A stretch of 60,150 nucleotides of DNA, taken from Cytophagaceae bacterium. GTDB taxonomy: Bacteria; Bacteroidota; Bacteroidia; Cytophagales; UBA9547. Where the stretch lies: the NCBI GenBank assembly GCA_027488865.1, contig JAIYAU010000004.1, positions 1 through 60,150 on the forward strand. Direction: 5' to 3'. Positions 25,336-34,326 of this stretch are shown here, in pieces (the stretch's first letter is position 1; each line of letters opens with the position of its first letter). Below the pieces are notes generated by a model. The model had not been told where the DNA came from, searched no databases, and saw only the letters and a program-made list of their open reading frames with translations. Position numbers and translations under genes: made by a program.

Positions 25336-26064
25336 ATGCCTCCAATTATTCTTTTTTTTAAAAATATTCCTCTTTGGGAAGGTTTCTGGTGGCTATTGCT
25401 TGAGAACTTTTTAATTTGGATAATTTCAATTGCCTTGGGCATGGTGATTGTGTTGGGTTTTAAATCCAAAAAAATTACTGAAAACACCCCAGGATTGATT
25501 TCTACCAATTTAAGGCTAGAATTGGTATTGTCATTTTTTACGATTATTATCAATACTTTTATCACTCTTCTTGGATTATTTCTTTGGCAAAATGGAATAA
25601 TAGTAATACTTCCATTTGAAGGAGGTCTTTTGGATTGTGTAGATGTGCTTGTTTTGATAACCTTAATGGATATATCAATGTATTTTTTGCATAGATTAGC
25701 TCACAACACTTTATTTTATAGCTGGTTGCATCATTTACATCACAAGTTTGATAACCCCACACCAATCACCCTTTATAGTCTCAACCCACTAGAAACAATT
25801 AGCTTTGGAATATTATGGTTGTCCATTTTGAGTGTTTATCATGCTTCTATTGTTGGCATATTTATTTATTTGACCTTTAACGTGCTTTTTGGAATTATTG
25901 GTCATTTAGGTGTTGAGCCTTTTCCCGAAAGTTGGAAAAGTATACCCATTGTTAATTGGATTTCTAGCAGTAGCTTTCATGCGGCACATCACAAGAAAGA
26001 GAATGTTAATTATGGGTTTTATACAGTACTTTGGGATAAACTATTTAAAACCTTTAGTTCATAA
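25336..26064 (+). CDS. Sterol desaturase/fatty acid hydroxylase family protein
   Basis: A 242-residue integral membrane di-iron enzyme of the fatty acid hydroxylase superfamily. The His clusters are in the right order: HRLAH (119-123), HHLHH (132-136), and HAAHH (215-219). Four to five transmembrane helices flank them. Members hydroxylate or desaturate lipids using O2; the substrate cannot be told. It starts 26 bases after the LRR gene and ends 6 bases before the convergent flavoprotein gene. Confidence 0.9.
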   Translation: MPPIILFFKNIPLWEGFWWLLLENFLIWIISIALGMVIVLGFKSKKITENTPGLISTNLRLELVLSFFTIIINTFITLLGLFLWQNGIIVILPFEGGLLDCVDVLVLITLMDISMYFLHRLAHNTLFYSWLHHLHHKFDNPTPITLYSLNPLETISFGILWLSILSVYHASIVGIFIYLTFNVLFGIIGHLGVEPFPESWKSIPIVNWISSSSFHAAHHKKENVNYGFYTVLWDKLFKTFSS

Positions 26065-26070
26065 TAAGGC

Positions 26071-27648
26071 TCAATTGCTTTTTCCGTGGATCGCGATTAG
26101 TTTTTCTACACAGTTTTCACCATCCATTGCGGCAGAAACAATACCGCCAGCATAGCCAGCACCTTCTCCACATGGGAATAATCTTTTTATTTGAACATGT
26201 TCAAGTGATTCTTTGTCACGAGGAATCCTCACAGGAGAAGAAGTTCTACTTTCAATGCCTATAATTTGAGCTTCATTGGTATAATAACCTCGCATTTTTG
26301 TACCAAAAGATTTAAATCCAATTTTTAATCGTTCTCCAATAAAACTAGGTAAAATGTCACTCATATTTAAAGAGCTTAATCCAGGTTGGTATGATGTCTC
26401 ATTTAAATTGGTCGATTGAATGTTTTGTGTAAAATCTACAAGGCGCTGAGCTGGTGCCACCTGTTTGTTGCCAGCCATTTTACATGCCAACTGTTCAATA
26501 TCTTGTTGAAATTTAAGACCTGCCAGCGGCCCATATTGTTGATATTCAGGAATTTCATCCTCTTCTACAGATACTACAATTCCGGAATTGGCAAATTTAG
26601 AATCTCTTTTTGAAGGAGACATTCCATTAACAACAATTTCACCAGGGGCTGTTGCAGATGGAACAATAAAGCCACCAGGACACATACAAAAGGAAAAAAC
26701 ACCTCTATCTTTTCCTTGATAATTTGCTTGGGATACTAAAGAATAACTTGAAGCTGGGAGCAAGTAATCCCTTGTTTCACAATGATATTGTATCGAATCT
26801 ATCAATGACTGAGGGTGTTCTACCCTTACTCCAAGCGCAAAAGGCTTGTTTTCAATATAAATCTTTTTTTTGTATAATAATTCAAAAATATCCCTAGCGG
26901 AGTGCCCAGTTGCTAGGACGACGCCTAAGCCAAGTATTTCTTGACCTCCTTCAGTAATAACACCTTTAATTTCTTGGGATTCTATTACTAAATCAATCAC
27001 TTTTGTTTCAAATAGAATTTCACCTCCTAAAGCCAAAATTGTTTCGCGCATGTTGGCAATTAGTGCAGGAAGTTTATTGGTGCCTATATGCGGATGCGCA
27101 TCAATTAAAATGTCTTCTTTGGCACCATGAGCAACAAGTATTTCTAAAATTCGCCTTACATCCCCACGTTTTGTACTCCGTGTATACAGTTTACCATCCG
27201 AATATGTTCCAGCTCCTCCTTCCCCAAAACAATAGTTACTTTCAGGATTTACAATTTGATCTTTGTTGATGGCTGCCAAATCTCTGCGCCTTTGTCTTAC
27301 ATCCTTTCCTCGCTCAATTAATATTGGTTTATAACCTAATTCAATGCACTTTAAAGCTGCAAAAAGGCCTGCTGGGCCAGCACCTACAATCACCACTCTT
27401 TGCTTTTTTTCAACAATATTCTTTGGGATTTTGTAACTTAAAGTAGTTTGGATGGGTTCATTTATATAAATTTCAAGAGATAAATTTACTACTACTACCT
27501 TGGCTCTGGCGTCGATTGACCTTTTTATTTTTTTAATATTAACTTCCTGTTTTTCATTAAAATAAGATTCTTTTAATAAATATTCTCTCAATGTACTATC
27601 ATCAAAGGCTATAGACGGAGCTAGCCTCAAATCAATTTTTTTAATCAT
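26071..27648 (-). CDS. FAD-dependent oxidoreductase (COG2509 type)
   Basis: A 525-residue flavoprotein. After an about 85-residue N-terminal domain the FAD-binding motif appears (VVIVGAGPAGLFAALKCIEL), followed by RGKDVRQRRRDLAAINKDQI and ESNYCFGEGGAGTYSDGKLY, the signature of this uncharacterised family. The C-terminal FAD segment is FPCGEGAGYAGGIVSAAMDG. It is often annotated as an NAD(P)/FAD-dependent dehydrogenase; the substrate is unknown. It lies 31 bases downstream of the SUI1/YciH gene on the same strand. Confidence 0.9.
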   Translation of the reverse strand: MIKKIDLRLAPSIAFDDSTLREYLLKESYFNEKQEVNIKKIKRSIDARAKVVVVNLSLEIYINEPIQTTLSYKIPKNIVEKKQRVVIVGAGPAGLFAALKCIELGYKPILIERGKDVRQRRRDLAAINKDQIVNPESNYCFGEGGAGTYSDGKLYTRSTKRGDVRRILEILVAHGAKEDILIDAHPHIGTNKLPALIANMRETILALGGEILFETKVIDLVIESQEIKGVITEGGQEILGLGVVLATGHSARDIFELLYKKKIYIENKPFALGVRVEHPQSLIDSIQYHCETRDYLLPASSYSLVSQANYQGKDRGVFSFCMCPGGFIVPSATAPGEIVVNGMSPSKRDSKFANSGIVVSVEEDEIPEYQQYGPLAGLKFQQDIEQLACKMAGNKQVAPAQRLVDFTQNIQSTNLNETSYQPGLSSLNMSDILPSFIGERLKIGFKSFGTKMRGYYTNEAQIIGIESRTSSPVRIPRDKESLEHVQIKRLFPCGEGAGYAGGIVSAAMDGENCVEKLIAIHGKSN

Positions 27649-27679
27649 ATCAATAAGTTAATGAGGTAGTTAAGGTAGG

Positions 27680-28018
27680 TTATTTCATTTTAATTTGATA
27701 GCCTTCCTTTTTGAGAATTTCACCTATTTTGTCACGTAAATCACCTTGAATTATAATTTCGCCATCTTTTGCACTACCACCTACGCCACATTTGTTTTTT
27801 AATAATTTTGTTAAAATTTGTAAATCAACCTCTTTACCGATAAATCCACTTATAAGCGATACTTGTTTGCCAGCGCGTTGCTTTTTGTCAAGGCTGATAA
27901 TCAATTTTTGTTCATTGGGCAATAAGGTATCAGGCTCTTGGTTATTCCCAGTTTGGTATTGGTAGTTTTCTATGGTAGAATATACGATACCTTCTCTATT
28001 TTTACGATTGTTTGACAT
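27680..28018 (-). CDS. yciH: Translation initiation factor SUI1 family (YciH)
   Basis: A 112-residue protein with the eIF1/SUI1 fold in its C-terminal 70 residues: SLDKKQRAGKQVSLISGFIG, then LLKNKCGVGGSAKDGEIIIQ and GDLRDKIGEILKKEG. Bacterial YciH affects start-codon fidelity, by analogy with eIF1. The N-terminal about 35 residues are a polar tail. It lies 25 bases downstream of the MFS gene, probably in one unit of three. Confidence 0.93.
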   Translation of the reverse strand: MSNNRKNREGIVYSTIENYQYQTGNNQEPDTLLPNEQKLIISLDKKQRAGKQVSLISGFIGKEVDLQILTKLLKNKCGVGGSAKDGEIIIQGDLRDKIGEILKKEGYQIKMK

Positions 28019-28043
28019 AAACAGAATTGCTTATTTTTATGGG

Positions 28044-29156
28044 CTAGCTTAAATTTTGAAATACATTTATTAAGCCATCCACTATTTCACTAGCGCCAAA
28101 AAACATCCCAGCACCAAAAGTAACATTTTGCACACTAAGATTTTTTAACGCCAATGGAAATGCACTTACAGCCATCATGCTGAAGCCAGAGGCTACTAAA
28201 ATACATGCGAGGGCTGAAATAAATGCAATTGGAGACACAAAAACTATAAAAATAGCCACGGCTGAAATGATACATCCAATTATAAATGATTTTTCAAGGC
28301 CATTTTTTTCAACAAACTTACTCATAGGAATGGCCAACGTAGCAGTAATTGCCAGAATAATTGAAACAAAATGTTTGCCTCCAAAAAACATTGAACTGTA
28401 TGATTTAAAACTTTCGTGTAGAATATCTGGAAAAATATTTTGTAAAGTACCCATCACCGTACCTAATGATAACCCAATTAAGATTACAATTAAATAATTA
28501 TCCTTTTCTGCTTCCGCATCTGTAGTATCCCTAGCTGCGGTAACATTTTTGGTTGTAGACCTAAACCAATAACCTGTGGTTATAAGCAAAATACCACCAA
28601 ATACAAAGGTAATAACTGGCCCCATTAAATCTACCAAATTTACCACTATTGGCTCAAGGGCATAAAGCATTTCAGTTACCATGGTTATAATCGACATAAC
28701 AATTGGCAATTGCTTAGTAGGTGCAAACAGCTCTAACATTGAATTGGCTGGGCTATGAAAAATGTTCATCGAAATCAGCCAAATGGTTATCATTATGGGT
28801 AAAATCATCTTTAAAATCGACAATGGGATAGGGGCACTACTTACTGAAAATGCCACCGCCATAAAAGTCATTGCTGTAATACTAATACCAATAGTAAATA
28901 CAATAAAGTAATTACTATTTTTAGCAATCATAATATCACCTACTTTTCCAGCTATTGGTGGTATCAACACTAATATTAATGCTTGAGCAACAACCATAAA
29001 AAATGCCAGATCGGTTAATTGAAATTTTTCAAGCACTTTTGGCTGATAATTGTGATAAGCTATCCAACTTATTACTACAGCCGCATTTAGTGCTGCTAAA
29101 CTAAAAATCTGATTCCAGTTGATTGACGGAGATGTTATTTTTGCGTGGTTAGTCAT
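28044..29156 (-). CDS. MFS transporter
   Basis: A 370-residue membrane protein with 10-12 predicted helices. Features of the major facilitator superfamily are the first helix (FSLAALNAAVVISWIAYHNY), a following GKVGDI loop between helices 2 and 3, and a central hydrophilic loop (about 200-215). It is somewhat shorter than the usual 400-450 residues and its substrate cannot be inferred; the early helices recall sugar-type (SLC45-like) members. Probably first gene of the MFS-yciH-flavoprotein group. Confidence 0.75.
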   Translation of the reverse strand: MTNHAKITSPSINWNQIFSLAALNAAVVISWIAYHNYQPKVLEKFQLTDLAFFMVVAQALILVLIPPIAGKVGDIMIAKNSNYFIVFTIGISITAMTFMAVAFSVSSAPIPLSILKMILPIMITIWLISMNIFHSPANSMLELFAPTKQLPIVMSIITMVTEMLYALEPIVVNLVDLMGPVITFVFGGILLITTGYWFRSTTKNVTAARDTTDAEAEKDNYLIVILIGLSLGTVMGTLQNIFPDILHESFKSYSSMFFGGKHFVSIILAITATLAIPMSKFVEKNGLEKSFIIGCIISAVAIFIVFVSPIAFISALACILVASGFSMMAVSAFPLALKNLSVQNVTFGAGMFFGASEIVDGLINVFQNLS

Positions 29157-29228
29157 TATTTTGAATTAGTTTACCAATTTAATTTTTTAATTGTTTCTAA
29201 TACTTACGCCATTAATATTTAATCGGAT

Positions 29229-29606
29229 TTATTCAAATTTTATTCTTTTAAAAACAAGGGGACCATTGTTGCCTTTATCATCTATATAATAACCCCTTAA
29301 GGTATTTCCTTCATTTTCTATATTCAAATGATGAGTTCCTTTGGTAGCCCAGCCTGAGATGCCTTTGGTAACCTGTACATCATAATGAATTTCATTATTT
29401 TTTAAATAACCAGTTCCCTTTTCAACCAACGAAACACCCTTATATTCAAGATAATGCGATATTGTTATAACGGTTGATTGCTGTGAAATTATTAAAAAAC
29501 AGTTTTTAAATGAGGTGGAGTTGCTATCTGCCCAAATCCCGTTTAAGTCTGTTTGTCCATAACAAAAGCTACTACCAATTAATAGAAATATTAATACTGT
29601 TTTCAT
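29229..29606 (-). CDS. Small exported beta-rich protein
   Basis: A 125-residue protein with a signal peptide (MKTVLIFLLIGSSFCYGQ) and a beta-rich body beginning TDLNGIWADSNSTS and ending GNNGPLVFKRIKFE. The LNGIWAD-type start and the repeated strand-turn pattern resemble lipocalin-like domains that open with a G-x-W motif; this is suggestive only. It lies 3 bases downstream of the DUF2237 gene and is probably co-transcribed with it. Confidence 0.65.
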   Translation of the reverse strand: MKTVLIFLLIGSSFCYGQTDLNGIWADSNSTSFKNCFLIISQQSTVITISHYLEYKGVSLVEKGTGYLKNNEIHYDVQVTKGISGWATKGTHHLNIENEGNTLRGYYIDDKGNNGPLVFKRIKFE

Positions 29607-29609
29607 ATT

Positions 29610-29972
29610 TTAGGCTTTATAGGCAAGTTTGATTAGTTCTTCAAGGGGTAGGTAATTTAACATTTTTTCATGTGTAGCTTCTAAAACAACATAAGGAGCA
29701 ACACCAGCTTTTAAGGCTTCCAACCATCTTGAAGCACATAAACACCATTTGTCGCCACTTTTTAAACCTGGAAACTGATATTCTGGTCTCGGGGTGATTA
29801 AATCATTTCCTTTTAATAATGAAAATTTTAGAAAATCATCTGTCATCACGACACAAACAGTATGCATACCTTTATCATTATCGTCTGTATTACAACATCC
29901 ATCTCTAAAAAATCCAGTTAGCGGGCTTTGTGAACATATTATTAGTGGTTCACCAAAAACATTTAATGACAT
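29610..29972 (-). CDS. DUF2237 family protein
   Basis: A 120-residue protein with the full family signature: MSLNVFGEPLIICSQSPLTG, FFRDGCCNTDDNDKGMHTVC, NDLITPRPEYQFPGL, KSGDKWCLCASRWLEALKAG and VVLEATHEKMLNYLPLEEL. Four conserved Cys (GCC, CLC) suggest a metal or redox site, but the function is unknown. I chose 29972: the upstream ATG at 30029 adds 19 hydrophobic residues not seen in relatives. Confidence 0.92.
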   Translation of the reverse strand: MSLNVFGEPLIICSQSPLTGFFRDGCCNTDDNDKGMHTVCVVMTDDFLKFSLLKGNDLITPRPEYQFPGLKSGDKWCLCASRWLEALKAGVAPYVVLEATHEKMLNYLPLEELIKLAYKA

Positions 29973-30081
29973 AGTAATTTCAAGAAAATTCAATAATAAC
30001 TTGTCAAATATAATAAAGACTAAAGACAAAATTTTTAATTTAAGGTAGAATGATTCTATATTTATGTTTTGTCTATTTTAA

Positions 30082-30111
30082 TTGAATGTTAAAAACAATT
30101 AGCTAATTTTG
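30082..30111 (+). promoter_or_regulatory. Promoter for the CDP-glucose dehydratase gene
   Basis: TTG at 30082-30084 and TAATTTTG at 30104-30111, 19 bases apart. The predicted start is near 30116, about 28 bases before the TTG start codon. Confidence 0.6.
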
Positions 30112-30143
30112 TTGCTTTCAAATCCAATATAAATCTTTTACAG

Positions 30144-31214
30144 TTGTTTTCGGGAATTTATAAAAATAAAACAGTTTTTGTAACTGGCCATACAGGATTT
30201 AAAGGTACTTGGCTGGTACTATGGCTACAAAGTCTTGGCGCTAAAGTAATAGGATTTTCATTAGATATTCCTACTAATCCATCACATTTTGAATTATTAA
30301 AGCTTGATGTAGTTCATATACAAGGTGATATTCGAAATTTACAAAACCTAAAAGATACCTTAGCTAAATATAACCCAGACATAATTTTTCACCTCGCAGC
30401 GCAATCGCTAGTGCGTTATTCCTATCAACATCCGATAGAAACCTTTGAAACCAACATCATAGGTACGGCTAATTTATTTGAGGCTGTCAAAAGCACACCG
30501 TCTGTAAAAGCTATTGTTAACATTACTAGTGACAAAGCTTATGAAAATAAGGAATGGGTATATGGTTATAGAGAAACTGATCCTATGGGTGGGTTTGATC
30601 CATATAGTGCCTCCAAAGGATGTGCAGAGCTAATTACATCTGCTTACAGAAGATCCTTTTTTGAGTCAAACGATATTTTATTGGCTAGTTTAAGGGCTGG
30701 TAATGTTATTGGAGGTGGTGATTGGGCACTAGATAGATTATTACCAGATGTATTTAAAGCCACATTTAACAATGAAGTAGTCCAAATAAGAAATCCTAAG
30801 GCTACACGACCATGGCAACATGTGCTTGAACCAATCTCTGGTTATTTGCAAATTGGACAAAAATTGCTCGAAGGAAATAAAAAATTCGCCGATGGATGGA
30901 ATTTTGGTCCCTCAGACATTGATCACATCACGGTAGAAAATGTTTTAAAGGAGGCAATGAAATATTGGGAAGATATTAAAGTCGAAATTAACTCTTCACC
31001 CAATCAACCACATGAAGCTAATCTACTTAAACTGGATATTTCCAAAGCCAAAATGGCCTTAAACTGGATGCCAGTTTGGAATTTTAATACAACAATACAA
31101 AAAACTACCAATTGGTATAAACAATATTATTTATTTAATAATATTCAAACCTATGAAGATTTAGAAAATTATATTAACGATGCACATAAACTAGGTCTTA
31201 GTTGGATTAAGTAA
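30144..31214 (+). CDS. rfbG: CDP-glucose 4,6-dehydratase
   Basis: A 356-residue short-chain dehydrogenase of the extended type that converts CDP-glucose to CDP-4-keto-6-deoxyglucose, the entry to 3,6-dideoxyhexoses of surface polysaccharides. It has the NAD motif TVFVTGHTGFKGTWL, the catalytic YxxxK in YSASKGC, and family-specific PIETFETNIIGTANL and NPKATRPWQHVLEP. The start is TTG: it is the only start-type codon between an in-frame TAA (30090-30092) and the NAD motif that matches the usual N-terminus. rfbF and the later dideoxysugar genes are not in the window, so the gene is isolated. Confidence 0.92.
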   Translation: MFSGIYKNKTVFVTGHTGFKGTWLVLWLQSLGAKVIGFSLDIPTNPSHFELLKLDVVHIQGDIRNLQNLKDTLAKYNPDIIFHLAAQSLVRYSYQHPIETFETNIIGTANLFEAVKSTPSVKAIVNITSDKAYENKEWVYGYRETDPMGGFDPYSASKGCAELITSAYRRSFFESNDILLASLRAGNVIGGGDWALDRLLPDVFKATFNNEVVQIRNPKATRPWQHVLEPISGYLQIGQKLLEGNKKFADGWNFGPSDIDHITVENVLKEAMKYWEDIKVEINSSPNQPHEANLLKLDISKAKMALNWMPVWNFNTTIQKTTNWYKQYYLFNNIQTYEDLENYINDAHKLGLSWIK

Positions 31215-31727
31215 CTATTGAAACAAAAGCTTTAACTCCGTGGCGTCTTCAGGTTTTAAACGTCCAGCCAAAACAAGTCTAAGTTGCCTTCTTCGAAGTG
31301 CGCTATCAAATAGCCCTTTTTCTTCCTCTGTTTCAGGAATGGCTTCAGGGACATCTATCGGATTCCCAAGTTGATCAACCGCTACAAATGTGTAGAATGC
31401 AGTGTTACTCTGAAGGGTTTTTTGGCCGGGGATGTCTTCTGCCAAAACCTCAATATATACTTCCATAGAAGAATTAAATGCACGTGTTACCTTGGCTTTT
31501 AAAGTAACAACATTTCCTAATCGTATGGGATGAGAAAATGATACATTGTCTACAGATGCAGTTACAACAATTCTGTTAGAATGACGTTGTGCCGAAATTG
31601 CGGCTACAATATCCATCCAGTGCATCATCCTCCCACCCATCAAGTTTTGTAATGTGTTTGTATCGTTCGGTAATACTAGTTCGGTCATCGTAACCAATGA
31701 TTCCGATACTTTTTTAGACTTTTTCAT
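31215..31727 (-). CDS. Acyl-CoA thioesterase (hotdog fold)
   Basis: A 170-residue hotdog thioesterase of the YciA/BFIT type. It shows TELVLPNDTNTLQNLMGGRM followed by MHWMDIVAAISAQRHSNRIV, with the active-site Asp after HWM, and FSHPIRLGNVVTLKAKVTRA. Such enzymes hydrolyse acyl-CoA to free acid and CoA. There is one hotdog domain. Its stop codon abuts that of rfbG on the other strand, with no gap. Confidence 0.92.
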   Translation of the reverse strand: MKKSKKVSESLVTMTELVLPNDTNTLQNLMGGRMMHWMDIVAAISAQRHSNRIVVTASVDNVSFSHPIRLGNVVTLKAKVTRAFNSSMEVYIEVLAEDIPGQKTLQSNTAFYTFVAVDQLGNPIDVPEAIPETEEEKGLFDSALRRRQLRLVLAGRLKPEDATELKLLFQ

Positions 31728-31751
31728 AAAATTTTGCTAACCTAGAGACAT

Positions 31752-31779
31752 AAAAAAAGCAGCTTTTGGCTGCCTTTTT
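31752..31779 (-). terminator. Terminator after the PorG-like gene
   Basis: GCAGC / GCTGC stem with a five-base loop flanked by A on one side and T on the other; on the minus strand seven T follow. The stem is short. Confidence 0.6.
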
Positions 31780-31800
31780 ACTAACTATATTTTATTTATA

Positions 31801-32832
31801 TTACCTTCTTCTAGTCCTAAATCTTGGATTGTACATTCTATTAATGTTAACACCACGTTGTTTTGTAACCTTAATAGTATATTCTGCTTTTATCATAAAA
31901 AGAAAATATCCATCTTTTTTCTTAGAATTACCTCTTATTCTTTGCCCTTCAACAGGAACAGCTACGACTTCTCCATTACTTTGCATTTCATAAGTATAAG
32001 AATAATATTTCCATGTATCATTAACACCTTTACTATTAACTGCTGCCCATTCATCATCTGATTTAAATTTTTCCCAAGATTTATCAGCTGCGAGCTGTTG
32101 CATTGTAGCTTCTTGTTTAGAGTTCGGAGGAGCTATTACATACTTGGTACTTACATCATCCAAGTAGTCAGTAAATGTTTTTCTGTAACCTACCTCACCA
32201 CAAATATCTAAATGGTCAGTCATTTTCATTCTAACTCCAAAACCAAAGGGTATAACCATAGTAAATGGAGAATAATTTACGTTTTCTGTTTTTAATGGTC
32301 TTAGATTTACTCGATCTTTCTTGCCATCAATTTCAATTGTTGTTCTTGGATTAAAATACATCAAACCTATACCTGCATGAAGGTAAGGTATAAAATCGGC
32401 TCTTTTGAAAAATAATGGTTCAAATTTAATTATATCAAAAACACCACCTATTGAAAATTCTACATTGTTCGATCTAAAATCTAGGTTCCTTGAAGCGTTC
32501 TTTTTGCCATCATCTTTACCTGCTAATCTGGTATACAATAGTTCACCTCTTACTAAAAAGCGCTGATTTATCCTGTAGTTAGCCCCAACATTTATTTGTG
32601 GTCTAAATACAAAACAATCAAAGTTATCACATAAATCACCGTAATATGTTCCTGTTCCTAATCCTCCTGTGAGTTTTACAGAGTTCAAGTAATTTTTTTG
32701 GTGCAAGTGCATGTGGGGGTGAAGTGTCTTGTGCACGTGATGACCATGAGTATGGTGTTGCTGCTGATTTTGCTGTGCAAGAATCACACCTATCGAATTC
32801 AATAAAATTAGTAAGGGTAAAAACCTTTTCAT
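31801..32832 (-). CDS. DUF6089/PorG-like outer membrane protein with His-rich N-terminus
   Basis: A 343-residue exported beta-barrel. The signal peptide (MKRFLPLLILLNSIGVILAQ) is followed by a histidine-rich stretch with 11 His in about 24 residues (HHTHGHHVHKTLHPHMHLH). The barrel carries DUF6089/PorG hallmarks: GTGTYYGDLCDNF, FRPQINVGANYRINQRF, a RNLDFRSNNVEFS segment and the diagnostic GYRKTFTDYLDDVSTKYV. PorG is a T9SS outer membrane component, so a role in the same machine as PorZ is likely. An insertion of about 60 residues near the C-terminus and the His stretch make it longer than typical PorG (about 230). Confidence 0.82.
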   Translation of the reverse strand: MKRFLPLLILLNSIGVILAQQNQQQHHTHGHHVHKTLHPHMHLHQKNYLNSVKLTGGLGTGTYYGDLCDNFDCFVFRPQINVGANYRINQRFLVRGELLYTRLAGKDDGKKNASRNLDFRSNNVEFSIGGVFDIIKFEPLFFKRADFIPYLHAGIGLMYFNPRTTIEIDGKKDRVNLRPLKTENVNYSPFTMVIPFGFGVRMKMTDHLDICGEVGYRKTFTDYLDDVSTKYVIAPPNSKQEATMQQLAADKSWEKFKSDDEWAAVNSKGVNDTWKYYSYTYEMQSNGEVVAVPVEGQRIRGNSKKKDGYFLFMIKAEYTIKVTKQRGVNINRMYNPRFRTRRR

Positions 32833-32881
32833 AACAACATTTTTAAGGGTTCTATCAGAAATAATACTTTATCACCCGTTA

Positions 32882-32912
32882 CAAAAATATATAAACAATT
32901 CATAAAATCAAA
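32882..32912 (-). promoter_or_regulatory. Promoter for the PorG-like gene
   Basis: On the minus strand TTTG (32912-32909) and TATTTTTG (32889-32882) are 19 bases apart, about 45 bases before the translational start. Confidence 0.6.
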
Positions 32913-32931
32913 TCAATAAACCTTATTTTTA

Positions 32932-33585
32932 TCACTTCCACCCGTTTTCTCCTATCAATGGCACAAAACTAAAGATACCTAGTTCCTCCTTTTCTATTAA
33001 TTTATCGTCTATTCTTGTTAATTTAATCATTTTTTGTACTTTATCATCACCAACTGGAATTACCAATACTCCACCTATTTTTAGTTGGTCAATCAAACTG
33101 TCGGGTATAGTAGGGGCACCTGCAGTAACGATTATTTTATCAAATGGCGCATAAGCATGTGCGCCCAAAGTGCCATCGCCTAATAAAAAAGTTGCTTGAT
33201 AGCCAATTTTGGGTAAAAAATTTTTGGTTTTTTCATATAATATCTTTTGTGTTTCAATGGTAACTACCTCTGCACCAAGCTGCAATAGAACACAACATTG
33301 ATATCCAGAACCGGTACCTATTTCTAAAATTTTATCTCCTTTTTTTACCTCTAGGGTTTGAGTTTGAAAAGCAACAGTGTAAGGCTGAGAGATAGTTTGA
33401 CCTTCTCCAATAGGAAACGCTTTATCTTCATAAGCATGCTCAATAAATATTTTTTCGAAAAAAAAATGTCTTGGTACTGTTCCGATACTATTTAAAACAC
33501 TAAGATCATATATACCCTTGTTGGCTAAGTGTTTCACAAGCGAGTTTCTCAAACCTTTATGTTTAAACGTGTCCTCTAAAATCAT
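32932..33585 (-). CDS. pcm: Protein-L-isoaspartate O-methyltransferase
   Basis: A 217-residue SAM-dependent enzyme that methylates damaged isoaspartyl residues to start protein repair. Features: VPRHFFFEKIFIEHAYEDKA, IGEGQTISQPYTVAFQTQ, and the SAM-binding motif ILEIGTGSGYQCCVLLQLGA. The late motif PFDKIIVTAGAPTIPDSL is also present. Length is normal. It is divergent from ribE, with 63 bases between the starts. Confidence 0.94.
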   Translation of the reverse strand: MILEDTFKHKGLRNSLVKHLANKGIYDLSVLNSIGTVPRHFFFEKIFIEHAYEDKAFPIGEGQTISQPYTVAFQTQTLEVKKGDKILEIGTGSGYQCCVLLQLGAEVVTIETQKILYEKTKNFLPKIGYQATFLLGDGTLGAHAYAPFDKIIVTAGAPTIPDSLIDQLKIGGVLVIPVGDDKVQKMIKLTRIDDKLIEKEELGIFSFVPLIGENGWK

Positions 33586-33648
33586 TTTCTTTTTTTTTGG
33601 TGCAATTTAAATAAAATGATTATTATTGCATCAAAAGAAATAATTTTA

Positions 33649-34257
33649 ATGTTTACAGGAATAATTGAATCATTGGGCGTTGTATTAACTAAAAAACAAG
33701 TTGGAACAAACCTAAATTTAGAAATTAAATCTGTATTATTAAAAGAGTTAAAAGTTGACCAAAGTGTCGCTCATAATGGAGTTTGTCTAACAGTTACTGC
33801 TGTACATGAAGATTATTATGAGGTTACTCTTATAAATGAAACCCTTAAAAGAACTAATTTTTTAAACATTTCAAAAGGAGATTACGTAAACCTCGAAAGA
33901 TGTTTAAAATTAGGAGATAGGCTTGATGGTCACATGGTTCAGGGGCATATCGACCAAATAGGAGTTTGTGTTGGCTTGAAAACTTTAGATGGAAGTTGGA
34001 TTTTTGAATTTGAGTATGATCCTACTTTGGGTAATGTAACCATAGAAAAAGGCTCAATTTGTATAAATGGGGTTAGTTTAACTGTAGTTGAATCAAAAGA
34101 TGGATGGCTCTCGGTTGCGATAATTCCATATACCTTTGAAAACACTATATTTAAATATCTAAAACTCGGTGACAGGGTTAATCTAGAGTTTGATGTTTTG
34201 GGTAAGTATATTAAGAAAATAACAGAAAGTTATAATAAAAGAAATTCTGAAATTTAA
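33649..34257 (+). CDS. ribE: Riboflavin synthase, alpha subunit
   Basis: A 202-residue enzyme that dismutates two lumazine molecules to riboflavin, the last step of the pathway. It is a duplicated fold: the first half begins MFTGIIESLGVVLTKKQ and holds VAHNGVCLTVTAVHEDYYEV; the second repeats this as GHIDQIGVCVGLK and GSICINGVSLTVVES. I chose 33649 because family members start with MFTGI; an in-frame upstream ATG at 33616 adds 11 non-homologous residues. No FMN riboswitch is visible, and ribD, ribA/B and ribH are not nearby. Confidence 0.96.
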   Translation: MFTGIIESLGVVLTKKQVGTNLNLEIKSVLLKELKVDQSVAHNGVCLTVTAVHEDYYEVTLINETLKRTNFLNISKGDYVNLERCLKLGDRLDGHMVQGHIDQIGVCVGLKTLDGSWIFEFEYDPTLGNVTIEKGSICINGVSLTVVESKDGWLSVAIIPYTFENTIFKYLKLGDRVNLEFDVLGKYIKKITESYNKRNSEI

Positions 34258-34326
34258 AAAGGTCGTAATATTTCAGGGAAGTGTTGGTTTTTTATTTTTT
34301 TAAAATTGTAGTTAAAATAACAAGTT

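Noticed and set aside
33586-33648. FMN riboswitch upstream of ribE
   Set aside because: The divergent gap is only 63 bases and lacks the conserved riboswitch structure.
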